A stretch of 55,730 bases of DNA from Planctomyces sp. (GCA_005798445.1 SYJG01000518.1:1-55730), one strand, 5' to 3'. Shown: positions 26,538 to 35,311, numbered from the stretch's first letter. Program-made: numbers and translations. Notes: generated by a model from the sequence alone, not told the origin.

Positions 26538-26596
26538 GGTTAGAGCGCCGGACTGTCGATCCGGAGGTTACGGGTTCGAGTCCCGCCGGCCTCGCT
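26538..26596. repeat. attachment repeat att2 (3' part of tRNA-Asp)
   Basis: This 59-bp segment matches the intact tRNA-Asp from the D loop to just past the discriminator base. The 5' half is missing, so it is not a functional tRNA. It is the junction between elements A and B and contains the stop codon of the second integrase. Confidence 0.9.
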
Positions 26597-28333
26597 TGTG
26601 AAACGCTCGCTGCTAGTCGTTAGCAGCGAGCGTTTTTCGTTTGATGCCATGACGTTGTGACCGAGCAAGTTTTCGGAGTCGCCGACACTCGGAAATGCGT
26701 TCAAGGTGACAGCCGTTGACTGCGAAACACTCGAAAAGTCAGTCGGAACTGCCACCAGAACTGCCACGGCAGATGGCGTGAACGTTTCCGCTCCGGCCGC
26801 AATGCGTTGGCGGTTGTCGTTCGGTTCCGACGTTGTGGAAATCTGAGGTAGCGACTCGACCGCCCCTTGCACGTCCAGCAATCGCGGGTCGGTGTAGACG
26901 TTCATCGTCAGGTCGATGCTTGAATGCCGCATCGCGGCTTGAGCAACGCGGGGAGCGACTCCAGCCATGCTCAACATCGTGCCGAACGTGTGCCGCAAGG
27001 CGTGAACGTCAATTGTGCGGCCTCGGTCATCACGTTTCGGGATACCGGCCGCTTTCAAGTCGCGGTCGAGAATCTTGCAGAACGCATCCGGAACGTTGAG
27101 CAGCGGCGTTGAGGCAGGGCGTTCGACCGGGACAGCATCGCGGCGAAAAGTGAGCACGTCCGCCAAGCCAGTTGCACGATCGAACAATCTCGACACCCAC
27201 CCCCGCAAGTCGTCGGCCACGTCTTGGCGAAGCGGGATCGAATTCCCCTGCCGGTTCTTTTCGTCGGCCGCGTTTAACCGGACATGCGGACAATCCGCGT
27301 CGAGGTCAAGTTGCCCAATGGTCAGCGAAGCGAGTTCGTTCTTTCGTAGCCCGGTCGTGACCGCCAGCTTGTAGACCAACTCCCGCTCTTGGCCGAGCCG
27401 TTCCTGTTGAGCGATGAACTCCGGGTTGTCTTTTAAGCGTTCGTGCGCACGACCGACCGCCGCGTTGAGTTCGTCGAACGTGAGCGGCTTGTACGTCCAG
27501 GACGCTCCACGTTTACGTTTGCCGCGTCCCGCTTCGGCGGTTGACTCCCGCGTCATGGTTTCGCGTCCGTACTCGGCCAGCGGTCGCAGGCGAGCCACGA
27601 TCAGCAAGTGGGACAACTCCGCCTCGGTCAGTGCTCTGCGTTGCCGGCGTCGGTCGGAGCGTTCGTCGGCCCGGTCGAGTTTCGCCAGCGGATTGAACGG
27701 CAGCCGGTCGCGTTCGACACACCAGTTGCAGAAACTCCGCAGTGCGATCAAGTAGGAATTACGAGTCCGCGCTCCCATCGCGGTCTTGCCCGTTTGTGCC
27801 TTCGATTGTTGAGCGAGCCAGCGTTCGACCGCTTCGGCTTGGATGTTGGACAGTCTGCGCAAATTCAATTCGTCGATGACTCGTTGAATCAGTCGCTCGG
27901 TTCCCGTGACGTGAGACTCCGCCCGTCCGGCCGCTTGCATCGTGGCGATGAACTCGGCGAGATGATCGGCCAACGCAGTGTGCTGATGATCGGCCATCGC
28001 ATTCTCGGCGGTCGTGATGATGCCCGACCGTACCTTTTCGGCTCGCTTCTCAAGTCCAGCCAGCACCGCCCGCGCCGCCGTTTCGTCTTTGCAGCCCGTG
28101 GCAACACGACGGAGATGCCCGTTGCCGTCCCGGTAGTCGGCGAAAAACGTCGGCGTCTCGACAACGATGCGTTCCTGTCCGATGAACTTTCCTTCGGTCG
28201 GCACAACGACGGCAGCCGTCCGCGTTCGGCCTTTGGAGTCCTGCCACTTCGCCAGTCGTTGCCCTTTGCGGGAAAACAACTCAGCCCCGACCGGCAGCGG
28301 TTTCGTCGAGGTTCGTTTGAAGACGGTTCCCAT
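26540..28333 (-). CDS. int: tyrosine recombinase/integrase of element B
   Basis: A 597-residue recombinase. The N-terminal part (about 110-215) is the SAM-like DNA-binding domain. The catalytic part (about 235-510) shows TTGLRKNEL (Arg), HALRHTFG, the His of MRHSS, and Tyr in LTMNVYTDPRL. An insertion of about 60 residues between domain start and first Arg (near residues 255-320) makes it longer than the element A enzyme, to which it is only distantly similar. The last 20 residues (EAGGTRTRNLRIDSPAL) are antisense tRNA-Asp and the stop is within the tRNA D-loop sequence. Confidence 0.88.
   Translation of the reverse strand: MGTVFKRTSTKPLPVGAELFSRKGQRLAKWQDSKGRTRTAAVVVPTEGKFIGQERIVVETPTFFADYRDGNGHLRRVATGCKDETAARAVLAGLEKRAEKVRSGIITTAENAMADHQHTALADHLAEFIATMQAAGRAESHVTGTERLIQRVIDELNLRRLSNIQAEAVERWLAQQSKAQTGKTAMGARTRNSYLIALRSFCNWCVERDRLPFNPLAKLDRADERSDRRRQRRALTEAELSHLLIVARLRPLAEYGRETMTRESTAEAGRGKRKRGASWTYKPLTFDELNAAVGRAHERLKDNPEFIAQQERLGQERELVYKLAVTTGLRKNELASLTIGQLDLDADCPHVRLNAADEKNRQGNSIPLRQDVADDLRGWVSRLFDRATGLADVLTFRRDAVPVERPASTPLLNVPDAFCKILDRDLKAAGIPKRDDRGRTIDVHALRHTFGTMLSMAGVAPRVAQAAMRHSSIDLTMNVYTDPRLLDVQGAVESLPQISTTSEPNDNRQRIAAGAETFTPSAVAVLVAVPTDFSSVSQSTAVTLNAFPSVGDSENLLGHNVMASNEKRSLLTTSSERFTSEAGGTRTRNLRIDSPAL
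26601..26635 (+). terminator. intrinsic terminator beside att2
   Basis: A perfect 15-bp stem (AAACGCTCGCTGCTA with TAGCAGCGAGCGTTT), loop GTCGT and a T tract. Its sequence differs from the terminator beside att1 and att3, but it sits at the same distance from the tRNA segment, so element B has its own tRNA terminator. Confidence 0.9.
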
Positions 28334-28348
28334 CGTGTTGCCCTTCGT

Positions 28349-29356
28349 TCATTCTTGCTTTAAGACGTAGCGGCCGTTTTTCTTCGTGCCGAGCTTTTCG
28401 ACCAGTCCCGCTTCCAGCAGCGGATTCAGCACGTTCATGGCCCCTTGTTTCGACACGTCCAAGAATTCCCAAATCTCAGCCGGTTTCAGACTGCCGTGGT
28501 CACGGAGCAGTTGCAACAGTCGCTCTTGCTTCGGACTTAGAACCAACTTGTGTGATGACTTCACGTTGAATGCCTGAACTCTCAGCCAAGCCCGCTCCAG
28601 AGTTTGTTGCAGCCCTTCCGCGCAATATTCCAGCCACTCGCTCAAGTCTTCACCAGCGCGGCGCACCGCCGTCAGCGCGGCGTAATAACGTGGCCGGTCT
28701 TCCCAATAGAACTCGTCCACCGAGAAGATGTGATGCGTGTCGAACCCTCGCCGATACAGTTCCCACAACGACAACGCCCGGCCCGTGCGACCGTTGCCGT
28801 CGGCAAACGGATGAATGGCCTCAAACCGATAGTGCAAGATTGCGGAACTGAGCACCGGCGACAATTGCTCCGCTTCGCTGTTCCACCATTCCAAGAGTTC
28901 AAACATCAGTCCCGACACGTCCGCCGCCCGTGGTGCGACGTAATCGCCGACGCGAACCCCCGTCGTGCGATAACGCCCCGCCTCACCTTGATCCATGACT
29001 CCAGCGGCCAACAGACGATGAAGTTTCAACACGTCGTCGTGTCGGATGCTCTTCTTGTTCGCGTTCTTTTCGATGTACCGCAAACCGGCGAAGTAGTTCA
29101 GCACTTCTCGTTGCGAGCGTTGGTCGGGTGCCGCCAGTTCGCGGCCGTCGGCCAGAGCACGCACCTGTTCCAACGTCAGCGGATTCCCTTCGATGGCCGT
29201 TGAAGCGTGGACGTTGCGAGTCCGAGTGTCTTTTTGCAGAGCCGGAACCCACGACAGTTCAACGGTCGCGTTCTGAATCTGCGTCCGCAACGCGGCCACG
29301 CTCTCGACAAGCGACAGCAAGCGGGGACTGATCGAAAACTGCGGGATGTACGCCAT
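28349..29356 (-). CDS. fic: Fic-domain AMP-transferase-like protein with self-inhibitory motif
   Basis: A 335-residue Fic protein, expected to transfer AMP from ATP to a target protein. The complete catalytic motif HPFADGNGRTGR lies near residue 190. An N-terminal inhibitory helix is present as STAIEGN (about residue 53), matching (S/T)xxxE(G/N), so activity is probably self-restrained (class II). The C-terminal 70 residues form a winged helix (LKPAEIWEFLDVSKQGAMNV). ATG 29356 is chosen; a TTG at 29368 overlaps the stop of the upstream gene. It lies between the integrase and the replication module of element B. Confidence 0.88.
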   Translation of the reverse strand: MAYIPQFSISPRLLSLVESVAALRTQIQNATVELSWVPALQKDTRTRNVHASTAIEGNPLTLEQVRALADGRELAAPDQRSQREVLNYFAGLRYIEKNANKKSIRHDDVLKLHRLLAAGVMDQGEAGRYRTTGVRVGDYVAPRAADVSGLMFELLEWWNSEAEQLSPVLSSAILHYRFEAIHPFADGNGRTGRALSLWELYRRGFDTHHIFSVDEFYWEDRPRYYAALTAVRRAGEDLSEWLEYCAEGLQQTLERAWLRVQAFNVKSSHKLVLSPKQERLLQLLRDHGSLKPAEIWEFLDVSKQGAMNVLNPLLEAGLVEKLGTKKNGRYVLKQE

Positions 29357-29364
29357 GAGATAAG

Positions 29365-29760
29365 TCAACCGTTAGTCCATTCGTGAGTCAAGAGAGAATT
29401 CAAGCATTTCAAATCGTGAGCCAGCCCGCCGTAGCGGCCCCGTGGCCCTTCCGGCCCGCTGGCGATGTCGGCGTCGAGTGAGCGATAGAACAACGCGGCA
29501 TCGACCACCCACGCCCCCGGCCACAAGCAAAACGGCTCGACCGGCAGTCGATCGCAGTTGGCTCGAAACCAGTCGATCAGCTCTGCCGTTGAGGCGTCCC
29601 ACGTTGCCGGCGTGCCTGCCAACCGAGTTGGCGGGATCGGTGACGGTTGCCACTCGCTCGGCACGAACGCCGCCTCCCCGTCCGCTTCGGCGGTTGCTTC
29701 GGTGACGGGTTCACCCCACAGCGTTTGCAGTTGGGCGAGAATCGCGGGATCGGTGGGCAT
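29365..29760 (-). CDS. hypothetical acidic protein of element B
   Basis: A 131-residue Trp- and Pro-rich protein with no recognised domain. It has a conserved-looking C-terminal part (AWVVDAALFYRSLDADIASG, then RGRYGGLAHDLKCL). It is probably co-transcribed with fic, since its stop is 8 bases before the fic ATG. Its function is unknown. Confidence 0.6.
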   Translation of the reverse strand: MPTDPAILAQLQTLWGEPVTEATAEADGEAAFVPSEWQPSPIPPTRLAGTPATWDASTAELIDWFRANCDRLPVEPFCLWPGAWVVDAALFYRSLDADIASGPEGPRGRYGGLAHDLKCLNSLLTHEWTNG

Positions 29761-29787
29761 GGTCGCGTTCTCTTTCTGTTTCTGAGA

Positions 29788-29907
29788 ATGGTCCTGCCGT
29801 CAGGCAAGTGGACCATTCGCTTATGGTCCCTTTCTGGGATATGGGAAGTGGGCTTCCCCGGTGAATGTCGCAAAACTTCCCCCGTTAGTGGGAAGCCAGC
29901 TTCCCAC
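29788..29907. repeat. cluster of inverted repeats between element B genes
   Basis: Three hairpin-forming units lie in this 120-bp gap. AATGGTCC pairs with GGACCATT, with nested TGCC/GGCA; GGACCAT (29810-29816) also pairs with ATGGTCC (29823-29829). GGGAAG/CTTCCC is at 29843-29858. GTGGGAAGC/GCTTCCCAC is at 29888-29907. No T tract follows. The cluster sits beside an HTH gene in a replication module, so operator sites or an origin are possible. Confidence 0.65.
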
Positions 29908-29908
29908 G

Positions 29909-30313
29909 TCATTCGTTCAGTTTGGCCAACGGACTGACGCGATAGACCGACATTCCGCGATTGATTCCCCCTTGATGAATGAGCCGCAGCAATCCGCGTT
30001 TCCGCAGGCCAGCCACGGCATTCGTCACCGCTCGGCGGCTTGTTCCGATTCGGCGAGCAATATCGACCGAACTTGTTCGCACCGTGCCGCCTTGCTTCGT
30101 GTCGCGCCACAGCACCAGCCACGTAAGAGCTTCGGCCCGCGACAAGTCGATCAACGAACAATCCACGAACGAATTGAGTTCGCGAAACCGATTCGACGTT
30201 GTTTCCGTGCGCTTCGACTTCTCGGCCTTGCTGTTGTTCGCGGTTGCCGGTCGAGGGTTCATCGGTGGCAACACAGAACAGCCCGGCAATCGTGGCGGAT
30301 GTCCGTGGTTCAT
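29909..30313 (-). CDS. winged-helix DNA-binding protein of element B
   Basis: A 134-residue protein with a disordered Pro/Asn-rich N-terminus (about 1-45) and a winged helix (about 60-125, with SSVDIARRIGTSRRAVTNAV and LRKRGLLRLI). It resembles replication regulators or initiators of small mobile elements. I start it at ATG 30313, which overlaps the stop of the ATPase gene (ATGA). The inverted-repeat cluster immediately downstream is a plausible binding target. Confidence 0.65.
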   Translation of the reverse strand: MNHGHPPRLPGCSVLPPMNPRPATANNSKAEKSKRTETTSNRFRELNSFVDCSLIDLSRAEALTWLVLWRDTKQGGTVRTSSVDIARRIGTSRRAVTNAVAGLRKRGLLRLIHQGGINRGMSVYRVSPLAKLNE

Positions 30314-31257
30314 CAGTTGGCCCCCCAATCGTCAACGTCTTCGCGGCCCCTTGGAGTTCTGGCCCACAGTTCGGCAATTGCCGATCGGAGCTTGCCCGGT
30401 CGCTCGCCGTTCGATGTCACGTTGCCGGCGTCGATCGGCGTGAAGCGTTGCAGCGGCTTATCGAACGTCAGCCGCAGGTCACGGCATTCACCGTTGCGGC
30501 TCTTGAGATGTCGCAGGATCACTTCCGAGTCCCTGTCCGGCGTCAGGATGAAGGCATCGTCGGCCCCGAATTCCAACTCGCTCGATTCGCGGAACGATGC
30601 CAGCGACAGCCCTTCGCCGGAGTAGCTCGACCGGCCTTGCTTGTCCTTCGTTCGTCCGACTGCCGACAACACGACAACCGCCACGCCCGCGTCAGCGAAC
30701 GCCCGCAGATGGTTCATCGTGGCATCGACCGAGCCGCGTTTGTCGCCGTGTTCGCCGGGAGGTTGAATCCGTTGGATGTAGTCCAGCACGATCAGCCCCG
30801 CGTCGAACTCATCGGCCACGGCCGCGATGTTGGCCAGGTCAAACGGCGGTCGCACGAACGCCAGCCGGTCGCACACTTCGGCCAGAGTCGTCAGCCCCGC
30901 GTCGATGCGTTCTGAGTGTTCCGCCGTCAGCCGGCGATAACGGATCGTCGTGAGGTCCACTCCCGACAGTCGAGCGAGTTGCCTATCGAGCAACACGCTC
31001 GGCGGCATCTCGATATTGCAGACGACCGCCCGCAGTGTCGGCGTCAGTCGCAACGCATCGACCACGGCTTGCATCGTGAACGCGGTCTTGCCAGATCCCG
31101 GCGCGCCGCCGAGCAACGTCACCAACCCCGGCCCGATTTCAAGGCGACTGAGTTCCCCTTCGCCGATCGGATAGAACGTCGGCGGCTTGCCGCTCAGCAC
31201 GTCATCGCGCCAGCCGTCGAGCACGTCGGCCCCGCTTCGGTAATTGGTCGTCGTCAT
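30313..31257 (-). CDS. RecA/DnaB-type ATPase of the replication module
   Basis: A 314-residue P-loop ATPase resembling the C-terminal domain of DnaB helicase or RepA-like plasmid helicases. Walker A is GGAPGSGKTAF (about residue 50), Walker B is LIVLDYIQRI (about 155), and a DnaB-like FRESSELEFGADDAFIL region follows. There is no DnaB N-terminal domain. It probably unwinds or remodels DNA during element replication together with the AEP primase encoded just upstream. Confidence 0.78.
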   Translation of the reverse strand: MTTTNYRSGADVLDGWRDDVLSGKPPTFYPIGEGELSRLEIGPGLVTLLGGAPGSGKTAFTMQAVVDALRLTPTLRAVVCNIEMPPSVLLDRQLARLSGVDLTTIRYRRLTAEHSERIDAGLTTLAEVCDRLAFVRPPFDLANIAAVADEFDAGLIVLDYIQRIQPPGEHGDKRGSVDATMNHLRAFADAGVAVVVLSAVGRTKDKQGRSSYSGEGLSLASFRESSELEFGADDAFILTPDRDSEVILRHLKSRNGECRDLRLTFDKPLQRFTPIDAGNVTSNGERPGKLRSAIAELWARTPRGREDVDDWGAN

Positions 31258-31268
31258 GCTGTCCCCTT

Positions 31269-31334
31269 CGTAGCCGAACTCGTCAGAGTTCGGTTGTCCC
31301 GCGCCACGCCTGAAATCTCACGATTTCAGCTACG
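31269..31334. repeat. REP-like double palindrome
   Basis: Two stems, CGAACTC-GTCA-GAGTTCG and CTGAAATC-TCAC-GATTTCAG, are enclosed by the outer arms CGTAGC and GCTACG. It lies in the 72-base gap between the primase and ATPase genes and slightly overlaps the primase 3' end. Confidence 0.7.
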
Positions 31335-32391
31335 GGGCGCGCTGTGAGTGTTTCAATCCGCAGTCGATTTGCCGTTGAGCTTCTTTCGGACTGAGTCCCG
31401 AATCGAGCGCCGCTTCGGTCAACAGTTCGCGAACCAACTCAGACGGACACCCGAACTCGGCGAGGTTCGCCGCCGCCGAGAACAACAGCCGATGCCTGTC
31501 ACCGCTCCCGGCCCCGTGGCGAATGAAGTCCAGCGTTGAGCGATTCAACCGCGTCGATCCGTTGCCGGATGTTCGACGTTGCTGAATCGCTTCGGCTTCG
31601 CGTTCCATCGCTTGCACCGCGTCGAGCCAATCGGCGGCAGCTTGTTCGTTGCGTGTGGTCGTCGTCGGCAGGTCGAATGCCAGCGGCTCCCGTGCGAGGT
31701 CTTGAATCCGCTCGACCGACAACCGCGTCAGTTCGTCGAGCGTCAACGCCCGCTTGTGAAGTCCCGTCTTCGGATGCCGTGAGTTCGGAGCACGGAACGC
31801 CCGGACCTTGTCATAGACTCCGCCGTCGATCGTCACTTGCACCGCGGCGGCCAGCCCTTCGGCCAGTCGTCGAACCGTGCGAGGAAACGTCAGCGAAGCG
31901 GACGGTTGCCAAAGGTCCGTTGGCAATCCGAGATGAAACCCCTTCGATCCCGAAAAGAACATCAGCGGCCCGTCATCGTCGAGCGAATAGCGTTCGATCA
32001 AACGCAGAGACAATTGAGCCACATCACGCCGAGCGGTTTCCAAGTCGCCTTCCCTGTCGATGTCGAACCAAATGAACCGCGCCCCACAGACACCATCAAA
32101 GCCCTTCGTTGAGCCGGTCGCATCAAGATGCTGTCGGAACTCATCGCCGAACGTAAACGCTGAGAGATACGCTTCGCGATGCACTTCGGCCCGTTCGTCG
32201 AGTGCGGCATACCCCACGAACGCCACTTGCCAATCGACAAGCCGGCGTTCGTTGGAGCATGGCCCAACGATCCTGAATCCCAGTAGGTTGGGACTCCGTC
32301 CCGACCGCTTTGAATTTGAGATTTCAAATTTGAGATTTGAGATTTCGGACAGGTCGGGACAGAGTCCCAACCTACGATCGTAGGTCGTCAT
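31330..32391 (-). CDS. archaeo-eukaryotic-type primase of element B
   Basis: A 353-residue AEP-superfamily primase. The catalytic acidic motif is WFDIDREGD (about residue 105), the nucleotide motif FFSGSKGFHLGL (about 145) has the Ser-x-Gly-x-His pattern, and YDKVRAFRAPNSRHPKTGLH follows (about 195). The helical C-terminus resembles a PriCT module. ATG 32391 follows GAGAGGGG. Residues 6-36 derive from a palindromic insertion (32284-32374). A 195-bp piece of a close relative lies at 44062-44256. Confidence 0.78.
   Translation of the reverse strand: MTTYDRRLGLCPDLSEISNLKFEISNSKRSGRSPNLLGFRIVGPCSNERRLVDWQVAFVGYAALDERAEVHREAYLSAFTFGDEFRQHLDATGSTKGFDGVCGARFIWFDIDREGDLETARRDVAQLSLRLIERYSLDDDGPLMFFSGSKGFHLGLPTDLWQPSASLTFPRTVRRLAEGLAAAVQVTIDGGVYDKVRAFRAPNSRHPKTGLHKRALTLDELTRLSVERIQDLAREPLAFDLPTTTTRNEQAAADWLDAVQAMEREAEAIQQRRTSGNGSTRLNRSTLDFIRHGAGSGDRHRLLFSAAANLAEFGCPSELVRELLTEAALDSGLSPKEAQRQIDCGLKHSQRAP
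32284..32374. repeat. MITE-like palindrome at the start of the primase gene
   Basis: 23-bp arms (32284-32306 and 32352-32374) are complementary except at one base and begin and end with TA. The 45-base loop is AT-rich with repeated TTTGAGATTT words. It is translated as part of the primase N-terminus, which suggests insertion just after the start codon. Confidence 0.75.
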
Positions 32392-32402
32392 GTTCGCCCC
32401 TC

Positions 32403-32936
32403 TCACAGTTTCGAGGGATCGAATGACGTGTCCGCCTCACCCTTCGGATCGGCGGCATCACCCGGCGGCTTCGGAGCGAACGCATCGGCTTTCGGCTTGT
32501 CGATGCCGACCGCGTCAAAGATTTGCACCTTGTTGCGTTCGATGCCGTCATCGTCGCGCCGCACGACCGCCGTCACGTTGCAGCGAATCCACTTCGGCAA
32601 CGGCTGTTCCATTTGAGCCGGCGACGTGATGCCCAGCTTGGCCAAGTCCCGTTTCGACTGCGGCAGCGCAGCCGGCGTGAGCCAGCAATCGAGCCACAGC
32701 TTGCGGCCTTGGAAGTCCCCGTCGATCACGGTGAACTCGACCTTGTAACCCGGCGTCGATTTCGAGCGGCTCGATTCGAGTTCCCCCTTGGTGGCATGGC
32801 AGACATAAACGCCACGGGGAATCGGCCCGAATTCACCCGCCGCCGCGGTCGCGTTCCAAGCATCGTTGAAATCACTGCCACAGCCGTTGAGATTATCAGA
32901 CAGCTTGAGTCGTGACGAAGGTGATTGCGTGACAAC
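32403..32936 (-). pseudogene. DUF669-like protein without a usable start
   Basis: The frame is open from the kinase stop codon to 32403 and encodes a DUF669-like protein. Its features are LKLSDNLNGCGSDFNDAW, then IPRGVYVCHATKGEL, then DGDFQGRKLWLDCWLTPAAL and a Pro/Asp-rich tail. DUF669 proteins occur in phage replication modules. No ATG, GTG or TTG occurs before GTG 32729, which would remove the first half of the domain. The kinase gene abuts it in the same frame, so the original 5' end was probably lost when the kinase gene arrived. Confidence 0.6.
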
Positions 32937-32939
32937 CAG

Positions 32940-34136
32940 CTAAGATTGCTTGGTCGAGTTGATCCACGCCGGCGTCTCTTGGAAGGTGTCGCGAGCAAAA
33001 AGTTGGACATGACCGCAATGACTGCAAGTGAAGACCTTAAATGATTGGGTTCCTGCTGGGGTTAACCCAAAATTACGAAGCAGAGAAATTGCTCTTTCTC
33101 CCCCAGTGATTTTCAACTCGTACTGGCCGATGCCACAGATACCACAATGTCGGACGATATTGTCACCCAGACGCGTTCCACCCCGCTGAATCTGCGAAAT
33201 CACGCGATCAACTTCGGCAAGCAACTGATCTGCAGACTGGAGGCAGTCGGTTTCGTTCTCAACGATGCACTTTTCAAAGATGCTCCTGACGAGTCCGATG
33301 TGTGGCACATCGGGAAACAGTTTTTCGACATCAAACTGGGGCCTGTCAAAGTACCAGAGTTGGAGCAACTTCTTTCCTGAAATCAGTGACCATAGGACTT
33401 TGCCGAGAGTGAAGACGTCAAAGGACGGCCGAATATCCTCAATGCGCATGCCCATCGCCCACGGCGGCATCCAATCGCGGGTTCCAACATTCTCGAACGT
33501 CGCTGACAACCTTGTGTGCTCATCGTCTTCAAAGAAGACGAGTCCAAAGTCGCCCAATACCAAATCTCCGGTGTCGGCGATGAAGACATTCTGTGGCTTG
33601 ATGTCGCGATGAACCATCTTGCCTTTGTGAAGTTCGGCGACGCCAGCAACAAGCCCGCGAAATGCCTGAAGCGCTCCGACCACATTGCCTTTGAACTGAT
33701 CCAACTTCTCGATCAGCACTCCGCCAGAGTAGTAGCGCGACACATACCAGCGATCAGCGGGCTTGGAATCCAGAACCTCGACGAGATTGGGATGCTTAAT
33801 TTTCTGCATTGCGGAGATTTCGCGATTGAGTCGCTCGTCGGCCAAAAGTGGATCACGAGCATCCGCTGAACTATGCAGAATCTTCAGTGCCCCAAACTGT
33901 GACGTTTTTTCTCGGTTCAACACCTCATCTAATGCTGCACGAAACTCTTCAAAAATCTTCTCTTCGCTATCGGCAAAAGTAACGCCGCTCGTAATGTCTT
34001 GGAGTGCCTTCTTGAAACGCTTCCTCAGTTGCTCCTTTGGTGCCACGGCGGTTGTATCGAGTACGCGATAGACCGTTCCTTGGCCACCTTCTCCGAGTTT
34101 CGATCCAACCTCCCACCGCGTTTTGTAACTCTCCAT
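32940..34136 (-). CDS. Hanks-type Ser/Thr protein kinase with C-terminal zinc ribbon
   Basis: A 398-residue soluble kinase. The Gly-rich loop is LGEGGQGTVYRV (about residue 14). The ATP Lys is in FGALKILHS, after an unusual insert of about 60 residues. The catalytic loop is VHRDIKPQNV, the DFG is LGDFGLVFF, and an activation segment follows. The last 70 residues hold CGICG and CSHCGH pairs, a likely zinc ribbon. No transmembrane segment or PASTA domain is present. The start at 34136 has AAGGAG upstream; GTG 34154 is in frame. It sits between the PvuII-like methylase and the broken DUF669 gene, as defence-type cargo would. Confidence 0.85.
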   Translation of the reverse strand: MESYKTRWEVGSKLGEGGQGTVYRVLDTTAVAPKEQLRKRFKKALQDITSGVTFADSEEKIFEEFRAALDEVLNREKTSQFGALKILHSSADARDPLLADERLNREISAMQKIKHPNLVEVLDSKPADRWYVSRYYSGGVLIEKLDQFKGNVVGALQAFRGLVAGVAELHKGKMVHRDIKPQNVFIADTGDLVLGDFGLVFFEDDEHTRLSATFENVGTRDWMPPWAMGMRIEDIRPSFDVFTLGKVLWSLISGKKLLQLWYFDRPQFDVEKLFPDVPHIGLVRSIFEKCIVENETDCLQSADQLLAEVDRVISQIQRGGTRLGDNIVRHCGICGIGQYELKITGGERAISLLRNFGLTPAGTQSFKVFTCSHCGHVQLFARDTFQETPAWINSTKQS

Positions 34137-34213
34137 TTCTCGTGGCTCCTTCACGTTTTCACTGGCGAATCAAGCTGATGGTGGGGCAATCTCCGATGCA
34201 GACATCGTAACCG

Positions 34214-35224
34214 TCAGGCGAACAACTTCATCTGCTTTGAGAAGCGGCTGAGGTCGTCACCGTCTCCGGTTTCAATGCGGTCGTAGATCACCTGTAGCTC
34301 GGCGATGGAGAGGTCTTTCGGCACGAAGCGGAATGCGGATGCCGCGAGGTAGTCGGCTCGTTCATCGAATGCGAACCAGTGGCGGCCTTCGGACTCGGCC
34401 ACCATGCCCGTCGTGTTGGAACCGGCGAAGATGTCGAGCACCGTATCGCCGGGATCGGTCAGAAAGCGGATGAAGAACTCCGGCAACTTGGCGGGGAACC
34501 TCGCAGGATGCGGGGTCACGCCCACGGCTTTACAGGCGGTTGTGTACTGGCCGTTGGATTCCGAATTGGGAATCTGCAATAGGTTCGACGGAATCGCTCC
34601 GCCATTGTCCTTTCCGAACGCTTTGCTGATGTCGTGGCCGGACGGGCGCTTGGCGGGGTCGTAGAAACTCTCAGGGTCTGCCAGCAACCGCTTCATGCGT
34701 GAGCTGTAGGCGGTAAGCACATTGGACACGTTCGCTTTCGGCCAAGCCGTTTTTGCGAACCACCAGACGGTGTTGACGGAGTCCTTGGCTCGGAGTTTCC
34801 GCTTGTTGACCCATTCGATGGGACTGGGAAGCTTCGAGGGATTGTGCCAATAAAAATCTTCCGCCAGCACGAAACCAACGTCGTCGCAGAATCTGAGTAG
34901 CACCCGAAAATTGTAGAGGCTCCGCACCGGCGTGCCTCGTTCGTAAGCGCCGCCCAGGTCGATCACGAAGCTGCCGTCATCACGCAGCTTGCGATGCACG
35001 AGTTCCGCGAACGTGACCAGCCAATCGACGTACTCGGATTGCGATTTGTTGCCGTATTCCTTTTCACGCAACAACGCGAAGGGCGGACTGGTGATGACCA
35101 GATTGATGCTGTCATCCGGAATCTGCGCCAACAAATCTCGCGAGTCGCCGCAGTACGCCGCGCCCAGAGATGTCCTGTAAACAGGGTTTTGGGCCAACCT
35201 GATTGGCAAATGCTTCCGTGACAC
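34214..35224 (-). CDS. pvuIIM-like: PvuII-like DNA methyltransferase (probable N4-cytosine)
   Basis: A 336-residue beta-class methylase that should protect host DNA from the adjacent endonuclease. Motif IV is ITSPPFALLREKEYGN (about residue 45), placed before motif I VLDIFAGSNTTGMVAE (about 262). The SPPF form and order match N4-cytosine enzymes of the PvuII type. A basic middle (residues 145-230) is the likely target recognition part. It is divergent from the C and R genes, the same arrangement as in the PvuII locus. The recognition sequence CAGCTG is inferred from the endonuclease. Confidence 0.87.
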   Translation of the reverse strand: MSRKHLPIRLAQNPVYRTSLGAAYCGDSRDLLAQIPDDSINLVITSPPFALLREKEYGNKSQSEYVDWLVTFAELVHRKLRDDGSFVIDLGGAYERGTPVRSLYNFRVLLRFCDDVGFVLAEDFYWHNPSKLPSPIEWVNKRKLRAKDSVNTVWWFAKTAWPKANVSNVLTAYSSRMKRLLADPESFYDPAKRPSGHDISKAFGKDNGGAIPSNLLQIPNSESNGQYTTACKAVGVTPHPARFPAKLPEFFIRFLTDPGDTVLDIFAGSNTTGMVAESEGRHWFAFDERADYLAASAFRFVPKDLSIAELQVIYDRIETGDGDDLSRFSKQMKLFA

Positions 35225-35311
35225 GCTCGCGTCTCCTGCCGCTGATCGTCCGCCAAATGCTACGTTAAGAGTGTAGATGCAAAGTCATCAGAGAACCATT
35301 CTGCGGCCATC

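Larger units (their letters stand above)
13221..26596. mobile_element. integrative element A in tRNA-Asp
   Basis: About 13.4 kb lie between the intact tRNA-Asp and the 59-bp repeat of its 3' part at 26538-26596. At the left end are a tyrosine integrase reading toward the tRNA, a small HTH protein and a prim-pol replication protein. The middle holds a seven-gene cargo operon whose bases look less GC-rich than the host genes. Small minus-strand genes of a type also seen at other element ends mark the right edge. No conjugation genes are present, so it would need to be mobilised by others or be integrated passively. Confidence 0.85.

Noticed and set aside
26538-26596. Second tRNA-Asp gene
   Set aside because: The 5' acceptor strand and D-stem are missing; it is only an attachment repeat.
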